DNA from: Burkholderiales bacterium | GTDB lineage: Bacteria > Pseudomonadota > Gammaproteobacteria > Burkholderiales > Casimicrobiaceae | Reading direction: 5' to 3' | Length of the DNA: 37,863 nt | NCBI GenBank assembly: GCA_020852555.1 | Contig: JADZAQ010000259.1 | Span: 1 to 37,863, forward strand | Shown here: piece by piece, positions 31,858-37,863 of the stretch | Layout of the letters: the number at the start of each line of letters is the position of its first letter | Numbering within the stretch: position 1 is the stretch's first letter | Made by a program: the position numbers and the translations under genes | The notes under the pieces: generated by a model | Told to the model about the DNA's origin: nothing | The model's database searches: none | What the model saw: the letters and a program-made list of their open reading frames with translations, nothing else

Positions 31858-33012
31858 ATGCGCTCACCTGCTCCACAGCCCATGCCACAAGACCTCGCCA
31901 CCGCGGTGGCGGCGAGCACGCTCGATTCGGCGATGGATGCGATCATCACCGTCGACGATGCGCAGCGCATCGTGCTCTTCAATGCCACCGCGGAGTCGAT
32001 GTTCGGCTGGGCGCGTGCGGAGGCCATCGGCGCTCCCCTCACCACGCTCATCCCGGCACGCTTCCACGGCTCGCACGCGATGGCGCTCGACCAATTTGGT
32101 GGCGAGGCTTCGCCTCGCCGGCGCATGGCCGAGGATCGCATCGTGACCGGGCGCCGGCGCTCGGGCGAGGAATTTCCAATCGACGCGTCGATCTCGTATC
32201 TCACGCACGACGATCGCCGGTACTTCACCGTCATCCTGCGCGACGTGACGCTGCGGCTGCGCGCGATCGACGATCTCACTCGCTCGCGCGCGGAGACCAA
32301 GGCACTCGCCGCGGCCGCGCAGGATGCGCTCGAGCACGAGAAGCGGCGCATCGCCCGTGAGCTCCACGACGAGCTAGGCCAGTCGCTCACCATGCTCACC
32401 ATGGACGTCGCCTGGTGCCGAACGCACATTCCGTCCACCGATGGCGCCGTGGCCGCGCACTTCACGCGAATGGAGGAACTCCTCAAGGCGACCGTTGCCG
32501 CGACCCGACGGATCGCCTCCGACCTGCGGCCGCTCATGCTCGACGACTTGGGCCTCGCACCCGCGCTCGAGTGGCTCGTGCAGACCATGGCACAGCGGTC
32601 GGGAATCGCCTGCACGCTCGCCATGGACGAGGCCGCGCTCGAACTGCCGCAGTTGCACTCGACGGCGCTCTTCCGCGTCGTGCAGGAGGCGCTGACCAAC
32701 ATCGCCAAGCACGCGCGCGCCACCGAAGCCGCGGTGGAGATCGTCCGCGATGCCGATCGCCTGCGCGTCGTCGTGCGCGACAACGGCATCGGCTTCGACG
32801 CCGGAGAGCCGCGCAAGCCCGCATCGTTCGGGCTCCTCGGCCTGCGCGAGCGCGTGTCGCTGCTGCAAGGCGAGGTGCGCATCGACAGCACCGTGCAGGG
32901 GACGCGCATCACCATCGACTTGCCGGTGCCGGGCGAGGACGAGCCGCCGGGCGCGGCGGCGGTCACCACCGGCGGTGACGCTCGTGGCCCGGCCCGCGGG
33001 GAGCCATCGTGA
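31858..33012 (+). CDS. Cytoplasmic PAS-domain sensor histidine kinase (NarL-partner type)
   Basis: A 384-residue kinase with no membrane helix. A PAS domain spans about residues 20-130 (MDAIITVDDAQRIVLFNATAESMFGW; then RRRSGEEFPIDASISY). A HisKA_3 dimerisation helix follows with the phosphorylated H170 in ARELHDELGQSL, then a GHKL ATPase with DNGIGF and GLLGLRERV. It should autophosphorylate in response to a cytoplasmic cue, for example redox, oxygen or a ligand bound by PAS, and pass phosphate to the regulator encoded next to it. The start could be ATG 31858 or ATG 31882, eight codons later; the first is used. It overlaps the regulator gene by four bases (GTGA), so the two are coupled. Confidence 0.9.
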   Translation: MRSPAPQPMPQDLATAVAASTLDSAMDAIITVDDAQRIVLFNATAESMFGWARAEAIGAPLTTLIPARFHGSHAMALDQFGGEASPRRRMAEDRIVTGRRRSGEEFPIDASISYLTHDDRRYFTVILRDVTLRLRAIDDLTRSRAETKALAAAAQDALEHEKRRIARELHDELGQSLTMLTMDVAWCRTHIPSTDGAVAAHFTRMEELLKATVAATRRIASDLRPLMLDDLGLAPALEWLVQTMAQRSGIACTLAMDEAALELPQLHSTALFRVVQEALTNIAKHARATEAAVEIVRDADRLRVVVRDNGIGFDAGEPRKPASFGLLGLRERVSLLQGEVRIDSTVQGTRITIDLPVPGEDEPPGAAAVTTGGDARGPARGEPS

Positions 33013-33650
33013 TCCGGGTGGCGATCGCCGACGATCACACGATCCTGCGCGAAGGATTGCGGCAGCTGCTGTCGGGCGCCACCGACGTCGCGGTGGTGGC
33101 CGAGGCCGCCGACGGCGATGCGGCGCTGGCGCTCGTGCGCGGCGGCGGCTTCGACGTGCTGCTGCTCGACCTGTCGATGCCCGGCAAGAGCGGCATCGAG
33201 CTCATCAAGCACATCAAGGCGGAGCGCCCGCGCCTGCACGTCCTCGTGCTGACCATGCACGAAGAGTCGCAGTACGCGGTACGGGCGATCAAGGCGGGCG
33301 CCGCAGGCTACGTGACCAAGGACCGCGCCGCCACCGAACTCGTCGACGCGCTGCGCGCGGTAGCCGGCGGTGGCGCGCACGTGAGCGCCAACGTCGCCCA
33401 GGCGCTGGCGCTCGCGGCGATGCCCGGGGCCAATCACCTCCCCCACGAGCGCCTGTCCGACCGCGAGTTCCAGGTGTTCGATCTCCTCGTGCGCGGTGTC
33501 AGCGTCACCGACATCGCGGACCGACTCCACCTGTCCAGCAAGACGGTGAGCACGCACAAGGCGCGGCTCATGGAGAAACTCGACATCGACAATCCGGCCG
33601 AGCTCGTGCGCTATGCGCTGCGCCACGGCCTCGGCGAAGCGTCGGGGTAG
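33009..33650 (+). CDS. NarL/FixJ-family response regulator
   Basis: A 213-residue two-domain regulator. The receiver (about 1-120) has the acidic pair D8-D9 and phosphoacceptor D54 (LLLDLSMPG), LTMHEE and AGYVTKD with the conserved lysine. The DNA-binding domain (about 145-205) is the LuxR type: LSDREFQVFDLLVRGVSVTDIADRL and SSKTVSTHKARLMEKL. It should be phosphorylated by the PAS kinase encoded immediately upstream and then control transcription. The GTG start at 33009 overlaps the kinase stop. The target genes are unknown; no clear NarL-type sites were identified here. Length is normal. Confidence 0.93.
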   Translation: MIRVAIADDHTILREGLRQLLSGATDVAVVAEAADGDAALALVRGGGFDVLLLDLSMPGKSGIELIKHIKAERPRLHVLVLTMHEESQYAVRAIKAGAAGYVTKDRAATELVDALRAVAGGGAHVSANVAQALALAAMPGANHLPHERLSDREFQVFDLLVRGVSVTDIADRLHLSSKTVSTHKARLMEKLDIDNPAELVRYALRHGLGEASG

Positions 33651-33813
33651 CCGCCCGGCGGCGCCGCGCGCCGCACCACCCAGGCCACCGCCGCACCCTG
33701 CTCGCCCGCGCGGCCGGCGGTCAGGCGACCCCTACCCCACAATCAGGCGATCCCGACCCGGTTCTCGGCGACGCCCGATGGCGCCGGCGTGGGCCGCGTC
33801 GCACAATGCCGGC

Positions 33814-34191
33814 ATGCCGTCCACCGCCGTGTACATCGTCGACGACCTGCCCAGCATGCGCGAGCGCCTGCGCGAGATCGTCACCGGCGTCGCCGGCGCG
33901 CACGTCGTCGGTGATGCCGGCACGCCGGCCACCGCGATCCAGGGGATCCTCGCCCTGCGCCCCGCTTGCGTGCTGCTCGACTACCGCCTCGAAGACGGAA
34001 CCGGACTCGACGTTCTCCGCGCCGTGGCTGGGCGCGCGCCGGAAACGACGTTCGTCGTGCTCACCAATCACCCCGACCCGCAATACCGCCGCGCGTGTCT
34101 CGCCGCCGGTGCACATCACTTTCTCGACAAGAGCACCGAGTTTCACTGCATCGGCGACGTGATCCGCACCTTGCAGGTCACCGCACACTAG
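33814..34191 (+). CDS. Single-domain response regulator (receiver only)
   Basis: A 125-residue receiver without output domain. D10-D11 form the acidic pocket, D56 in LLDYRLEDGTGL is the phosphoacceptor, VLTNHP supplies the switch threonine and FLDKSTEF the conserved lysine. It resembles the receiver part of NarL-type regulators more than CheY. It lies 163 bases after the NarL-type regulator and 35 bases before the FNR-type gene, on the same strand. It might take phosphate from the PAS kinase or another kinase and act by protein contact or as a phosphate sink. ATG 33814 gives a start directly before the first beta strand. Confidence 0.85.
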   Translation: MPSTAVYIVDDLPSMRERLREIVTGVAGAHVVGDAGTPATAIQGILALRPACVLLDYRLEDGTGLDVLRAVAGRAPETTFVVLTNHPDPQYRRACLAAGAHHFLDKSTEFHCIGDVIRTLQVTAH

Positions 34192-34226
34192 CAGCCATCA
34201 ATCCTCGTTCTCCCGAAGACCTTGCC

Positions 34227-34991
34227 ATGCCCAGTGCGCTTCGCCGCTCCACCCCTACGCTACACGTCGTCGCCACGACCCCGCCGCCCGAACCCGACCG
34301 GGTGGCTCGCTGCACCCAGTGCGCAATGCACGCCTTCTGCGTCAGCAACAGCGCCGCGCTCCCCGCGGACGGCGTGCTCGCCGTGTCGCGGGTGCGGCTG
34401 CGCAAGGGCGAAACACTGGTCCGTGCCGGTGAGGCGTTCGCCGCGCTCTATGCGGTGCGCAGCGGTACCTGCAAGTCGGTGCTGGTCACCCCCGACGGCC
34501 AGGAACAGATCGTCGATTGCCACATTGCCGGCGACATCGTCGGCACCGACGGTATCGCCACCGGCGAGCACGACTGCGCGATCGCCGCGCTCGAGGACAG
34601 CGAGCTTTGCGTGTTGCCCTTCGACCATCTCGAGGCGCTTGCCCGTGCCAGCAACGAGTTCCAGCGCAATTTGCACGCGCTGCTGTCGCGCGAGATTCGC
34701 CGCGAGCGCAAGACGATGCTGATCCTGGGCACGATGCGTGCCGAACAGCGGCTGGCCGCCTTCCTCCTCGATCTCGCCGATCGCTACGCGGCGCGCGGCT
34801 ATTCGGCGACCGAAGTCGTGCTGCGCATGACCCGCGAGGACATCGGGCGACACCTCGGCATGAAGCTCGAAACGGTGAGCCGCCTTTTCTCGCGCTTCGA
34901 CCAGGAGGGCTTGATCCGGGTCCACGGTCGCGAGGTCAAGCTCGTCGATCGGGACGCCCTGCACCAGTTGGTGCAGTCGGCGACTCAGTAA
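34227..34991 (+). CDS. fnr: FNR-type oxygen-sensing transcriptional regulator
   Basis: A 254-residue Crp/Fnr-family regulator. The N-terminus carries C29-x2-C32-x5-C38 (RCTQCAMHAFC), and C128 (SELCVLPF) aligns with C122 of E. coli FNR, so all four [4Fe-4S]-cluster ligands are present and the protein should lose activity in oxygen. A cyclic-nucleotide-like fold follows (GETLVRAGEAFAALYAVRSG), then a helix-turn-helix ending LETVSRLFSRF. The E-x-x-S-R residues that read TTGAT in FNR sites are conserved. It is likely the general anaerobic regulator. It follows the lone receiver by 35 bases. I found no TTGATnnnnATCAA site in the intergenic parts of this window. ATG 34227 agrees with family length. 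Confidence 0.93.
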   Translation: MPSALRRSTPTLHVVATTPPPEPDRVARCTQCAMHAFCVSNSAALPADGVLAVSRVRLRKGETLVRAGEAFAALYAVRSGTCKSVLVTPDGQEQIVDCHIAGDIVGTDGIATGEHDCAIAALEDSELCVLPFDHLEALARASNEFQRNLHALLSREIRRERKTMLILGTMRAEQRLAAFLLDLADRYAARGYSATEVVLRMTREDIGRHLGMKLETVSRLFSRFDQEGLIRVHGREVKLVDRDALHQLVQSATQ

Positions 34992-35054
34992 CCCCGTCAC
35001 GCGGCCGCGCCGCGCTGCGGCGGCCACGGCGTCTGGTGCCGTGGCCGATCGTCT

Positions 35055-35564
35055 TCACTTCGCCGTTGCGTCGCCAGCGAGCTTCGCCTCGTCGGCGGCA
35101 ATCGCGTGCTGCTGTCCGTGAACGGCTTGCCGATCCTGGTACACCCGCTCCGCATCGGATGACATGGCCGCCATGCGACCGTGCGCCGCATCCTGCCGCA
35201 ACGTCGTCTCGTCGGCCACCAGCGTCTGCCGCTCAGCCTTGAGGTCGCGGCGATCCGCGGCGGCTTGCAACGAGCCGCTGCGATCGGCTGCGAGATCCTT
35301 CTTCATGCCGCGGATGTCCTCTTGGCCGTGGTAGACCCGCAGCGCGTCGGGTGATTCGGCGGACATCCGGCCCTCGGCACGATCGCGCCGAAGCACCACT
35401 TCGTCCGTGGCGACCTGCGCCTTCTCGCGGACCAGCTCCGTCTGGTCGGCCGTGAGTTGGGCGCCATCCTCCTGCGCCGCCGTGACCTGAGCCCAGTTCG
35501 GGCCGCTGGCGACAAGCAGACCGGCGGCAATTGCGATCATCGTGGCTTGGCTATGCACTCTCAT
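35055..35564 (-). CDS. Secreted helical protein with two internal repeats, unknown function
   Basis: A 169-residue protein with a signal peptide (MIAIAAGLLVASGPNWAQ, cleavage near the Q). The rest is strongly charged and helical, rich in Ala, Asp, Glu, Gln and Arg, with no Cys. It consists of two similar units of about 52 residues: the first centres on VATDEVVLRRDRAEGRMSAE...VYHGQEDIRGM, the second on LVADETTLRQDAAHGRMAAM...VYQDRQAVHGQ. Shared positions include ADE-x-x-LR-x-D-x-x-x-GRM, SxDAxRVY and DLAAD/AIAADE. I do not recognise a family; such proteins could be periplasmic chaperone- or stress-type coiled coils. AGGAG lies 12 bases before the ATG at 35564, so the start is well supported. 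Confidence 0.7.
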   Translation of the reverse strand: MRVHSQATMIAIAAGLLVASGPNWAQVTAAQEDGAQLTADQTELVREKAQVATDEVVLRRDRAEGRMSAESPDALRVYHGQEDIRGMKKDLAADRSGSLQAAADRRDLKAERQTLVADETTLRQDAAHGRMAAMSSDAERVYQDRQAVHGQQHAIAADEAKLAGDATAK

Positions 35565-35646
35565 GATGTGCTCCTCATGTCGTGCGGCGTCGATCCGCTG
35601 CCCGCACCGCGCCCGCGGTGCCCAGCCCCTCGCGTGCCTCGAACCG

Positions 35647-35670
35647 CTTATATCGCGTTGCGATTAATCG
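35647..35670 (-). promoter_or_regulatory. AT-rich island with possible -10 box and palindrome
   Basis: In the 203-base gap upstream of the repeat-protein gene, the minus strand has TATAAG (35647-35652), preceded by the palindrome CGATTAATCG (35661-35670). It is the most AT-rich spot in this area and a likely promoter/operator, but a -35 box at proper spacing was not recognised. Confidence 0.3.
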
Positions 35671-35767
35671 ATCGCCGCCAGCGTTGGAGCGAGCCGACCG
35701 CCGCCGAGTTCCACCGAACTTGCCGTGCATCGTGCGGCGCCGCTTCACCACCTGGCGCGGCCGAAGG

Positions 35768-36313
35768 TCAGACCGCGAGCGACTTGACTTGCGCGAGAAC
35801 CGCGCGGAAACGCGGGTGGTCGTTCGTGCGCAGCCACTCGAAGAACACCATCTCGAGGGTGACGAGCGTCGCGCCGGCCGCCGCCATGCGGGTCAACGCG
35901 AGGGAACGGTCGGCGGGCCGCCGCGACCCGCACCCCGCCTCCGCCACGAACACGCGCCGGCCTTCCCGCAGAAGGCCGAGCACCGTCTGCAGGAGGCAAA
36001 CGTGCGTCTCGCAACCGGCAATCACGACCTGCCCGCGCGCGCCGGAGGCATCGAGGAGATCGCCGAGGCCGTCGGCACACGCATCGAAGTGCCGCTTCGT
36101 GAGGATCGTGTCGCAGCGCTGCGCGACCGCGTCGACGTTGGGTCCGAGGCCGGACGGATTCTGTTCGGTGCCGATGACCGGCACGCCGATGAGACGGGCG
36201 ACATCGGCGAGCGCGCAGGCGGCGCGCACCGCACGCTCGCCGTCGCCGATCGCCGGCAACAGGCGTGCCTGGTAGTCGACGAGCACCACCGAGCAATGCG
36301 CGGCATCGATCAC
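35768..36313 (-). CDS. Isochorismatase-superfamily hydrolase (ISOC1/2-like)
   Basis: A 181-residue cysteine hydrolase. The family triad is present: D13 (VLVDYQARL), K73 (ILTKRHF) and C106 (ETHVCLLQT). The region after the cysteine (LGLLREGRRVFVAEAGCGSRRPADRSLALTRM, described here by its SRRPADR and ALTRM landmarks) resembles the ISOC1/ISOC2-type subgroup rather than nicotinamidase; the substrate is unknown. The GTG start at 36313 overlaps the stop of the upstream DoxX-like gene as GTGA (36310-36313), so translation is coupled. The much longer open frame upstream of 36313 is an artefact of GC-rich DNA: it runs through the DoxX-like gene in another frame. Confidence 0.8.
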   Translation of the reverse strand: MIDAAHCSVVLVDYQARLLPAIGDGERAVRAACALADVARLIGVPVIGTEQNPSGLGPNVDAVAQRCDTILTKRHFDACADGLGDLLDASGARGQVVIAGCETHVCLLQTVLGLLREGRRVFVAEAGCGSRRPADRSLALTRMAAAGATLVTLEMVFFEWLRTNDHPRFRAVLAQVKSLAV

Positions 36314-36693
36314 GAGGCGGCCGGCCGCAACATCGCCATCGAGGCGTCGAGCCTGGCATATGCGACGATGGACAACAGGACGATGGGCACGGCAGGCTCC
36401 CTGAGACGTCGGAACTCGCCGTGCGCCAGCAGGGTCGCGAACGCCACCAGCATGAACGGCAGGAGCGCGAAGGCGGCCAGTCCGGACCAGTCCGGAATGA
36501 GCAGGTGGAAGGTCCCGAGAATCCAGACGACGATCAGAAAGAACGTGACCTTGTCGGGAAACGGATATCCCCACCGCGCGAACTCGGCGGTGACCCGTTG
36601 AAAGCCGGTGGTCTTCCTGTAGGCCGAGACAAGGAAAATCTTGGCCGCGTACAGCTGGCATAACCAGACCGCCACCATGAGGACTTTTTCCAT
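36310..36693 (-). CDS. DoxX-like membrane protein
   Basis: A 127-residue protein with four membrane helices: LMVAVWLCQLYAAKIF, VTFFLIVVWILGTFHLLI, LAAFALLPFMLVAFATLL and VPIVLLSIVAYARL. Length and helix spacing fit the DoxX-like group (DoxX_2). YAAKIFLVSAYRKTTGF before the second helix carries the short polar loop typical of that group. The function of such proteins is mostly unknown; some support redox or sulfur metabolism, others are mere membrane partners. The ATG at 36693 has GAAGAAG about ten bases before it. It is upstream of and coupled with the ISOC-like hydrolase gene. Confidence 0.78.
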   Translation of the reverse strand: MEKVLMVAVWLCQLYAAKIFLVSAYRKTTGFQRVTAEFARWGYPFPDKVTFFLIVVWILGTFHLLIPDWSGLAAFALLPFMLVAFATLLAHGEFRRLREPAVPIVLLSIVAYARLDASMAMLRPAAS

Positions 36694-36815
36694 ACCGCTT
36701 CTTCAGATCAGCTGACCCATGCTGCAACCATCCCGTACCGACATTCCGACGCTTGAGATTGCGCCATGGCGGATGATAGCCGGCGAAATGCGCTGCGTCG
36801 CGGTGACGGCGAGCG

Positions 36816-37649
36816 TCAGATCCCGCCCATCAGGATGTACTTGAGCTCGACGTACTCGTCGATGCCGTGCGCCGATCCCTCACGGCCGATGCCCGACTCC
36901 TTGATCCCGCCGAACGGCGCGAGGGCCGTGGAGATGAGGCCCGTATTTACGCCCACGATGCCGTACTCCAGGGCCTCGGCGACACGCCAGACGCGACCGA
37001 TGTCCCGGCTGAAGAAATACGCGGCGAGGCCGTACTGCGTCGCATTGGCAAGCTCGATGACTTCCCGATCGTCCCGGAAACGGTAGATCGGCGCCACCGG
37101 ACCGAAGGTCTCCTCTCCGGTGATCAGCATCTGCGTCGTCACGTTCCTGAGCACGGTCGGTTCGAAGAACGTGCCGCCGAGCGACGCCCTGGGGCCGCCG
37201 ATCAGGACCTGCGCGCCCTTGCGCACGGCATCGGCGATGTGCTCCTCGACCTTCTCGACGGCCGCCATGTTGATCAGCGGTCCCTGCGTGACGCCCTGTG
37301 TCGCCTCCCTCGTCCCGAGGAAGACACCTTCGGCGTTGATCGAGAACACTCGCCTCCACTCGTCCAGGGAGACGTCCTCGAAATCCAGCGGCGCCGGCGA
37401 GGTGATGCCCGCATTGTTGACGAGGATGTCGAGCTGCCCGTGCCGCGCGAGTACTTCCTTCAACGCCTCCTTCCAACTCGCTTCCGAGGCGACGTCGAGC
37501 CGCACCGCGCCCGGCATGGAGGGGTCCTCCTTGATGTCGCCCGCGATCAGGCGTGCTCCCTCGTCGGCGAGCCGCGGACCTATCGCCTGCCCCAAGGCAC
37601 CGATCCTTCCCGTGACGAAGGCCACCTTTCCTTCCAGCCGCTTGATCAT
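36816..37649 (-). pseudogene. In-frame chimera of SDR N-terminus and GabD-type aldehyde dehydrogenase C-terminus
   Basis: A 277-residue open frame made of two unrelated halves. Residues 1 to about 116 are the start of a short-chain dehydrogenase: [16 protein letters not shown] (nucleotide loop), [15 protein letters not shown] and [11 protein letters not shown]. From about residue 118 the sequence becomes the last third of a succinate-semialdehyde dehydrogenase: [60 protein letters not shown] and LKYILMGGI. The junction is at about 37290-37313. The Ser-Tyr-Lys catalytic set of the dehydrogenase and the Cys/Glu catalytic residues of GabD are all missing, so neither enzyme can work. An internal deletion that kept frame is the simplest explanation; misassembly is an alternative. 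Confidence 0.8.
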
Positions 37650-37852
37650 CGTTCGTTCACTCCCTGCGCACGTGTTGACGCGACCTCGATCTCTGCGTCA
37701 CGCATCATCGGGGTCCACTTCTCCATTTCGGTATTCATGAGTGCATTGAAATTGCCACCACAACGGGCAGATCTCGCCATGACCGAGTACCAGGAGCGTC
37801 GAGAGATCCGGAAACACAGGCGTGCGCTACCTGGCGTCAACGGCGGTGACAC
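37646..37852 (-). pseudogene. Possible C-terminal remnant of a Bug/TctC-family binding protein
   Basis: A 68-residue frame whose last third (F35 onward: F-x-x-L-x-x-x-E-x-E-K-W-x-P-x-x-R-x-A-x-I-E-V) resembles the C-terminal helix of Bug/TctC periplasmic binding proteins. Upstream, the frame is closed by TGA at 37856-37858, and the other two minus-strand frames hold stops as well, so an intact gene does not continue from the edge in one frame. Its stop overlaps the ATG of the chimera as ATGA (37646-37649). The match is short, so this is tentative. On the plus strand an ATG at 37779 opens a frame of 28 codons to the window edge; nothing in it is recognisable. Confidence 0.3.
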
Positions 37853-37863
37853 CGCTCACGCTG

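Noticed and set aside
34192..35054. FNR-binding sites (TTGATnnnnATCAA) around the fnr gene
   Set aside because: No segment with both half-sites at proper spacing was found in the intergenic parts near fnr or elsewhere in the window.
1..37863. CRISPR arrays, tRNA or rRNA genes, insertion sequences
   Set aside because: No spaced direct repeats, no cloverleaf-like sequence, no rRNA landmark and no transposase-like frame was seen on reading both strands.

Overview
The window is about 37.9 kb of very GC-rich DNA, densely packed with genes on both strands. Gene content (prmB, aidB, folE, htpG, an FNR-type regulator, HdeD and ISOC-like proteins, T6SS-type FHA proteins, a Bug/TctC-like remnant) points to a betaproteobacterium, probably of Burkholderiales/Rhodocyclales type. 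This assignment is inferred from gene families, not from a database search. No rRNA, tRNA, CRISPR array, intact insertion sequence or replication origin was seen, and no gap between genes exceeds about 300 bases.

Layout. 1-5 kb: the end of prmB, a thiamine-diphosphate enzyme, an HdeD-like membrane protein, a K+-channel-like protein and an AidB-type acyl-CoA dehydrogenase. 5-20 kb: an envelope and phospho-signalling block. One plus-strand operon encodes a transmembrane Ser/Thr kinase, a LysM polysaccharide-deacetylase lipoprotein and a TPR lipoprotein. It converges on a minus-strand operon for an FHA/TagH protein, a PP2C phosphatase and a LysM/TPR lipoprotein. Next come a SulP-STAS-cyclic-nucleotide-binding transporter, a second TagH-like protein without an FHA domain, and a TerC protein. 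The block ends with a second three-gene operon: a secreted protein, a CsgG-like protein and a second transmembrane Ser/Thr kinase with a large FlgT/LPP20-like extracytoplasmic part. Kinase, phosphatase and FHA/TagH are the parts of the T6SS threonine-phosphorylation switch, but no T6SS structural gene is present here.

20-31.7 kb: a lipid-modification pair (cyclopropane-synthase-type methyltransferase plus FAD oxidoreductase, resembling the pair that makes 10-methyl branched fatty acids), a 3-methyladenine glycosylase, a probable adenine deaminase, htpG behind a sigma-32-like promoter, an MprF-like membrane protein, an orphan amino-acid-type binding protein, a DUF1330 protein, a gamma-carbonic anhydrase, folE and an aldo/keto reductase.

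31.8-37.9 kb: a soluble PAS histidine kinase with its NarL-type regulator, a lone receiver protein, an FNR-type regulator with all four cluster cysteines, a secreted protein built from two repeats, and a coupled DoxX-like/ISOC-like pair. The right edge holds gene remnants: an open frame in which the first half of a short-chain dehydrogenase is fused to the last third of a succinate-semialdehyde dehydrogenase, preceded by what looks like the tail of a Bug-family binding protein.

Most of the block at 5-20 kb reads as one envelope-associated regulatory system: membrane kinases sense something outside the cytoplasm, FHA/TagH proteins are candidate readers, the PP2C enzyme is the eraser, and cell-wall-binding lipoproteins and a deacetylase are candidate outputs. 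This grouping is an inference from gene order and domain content.
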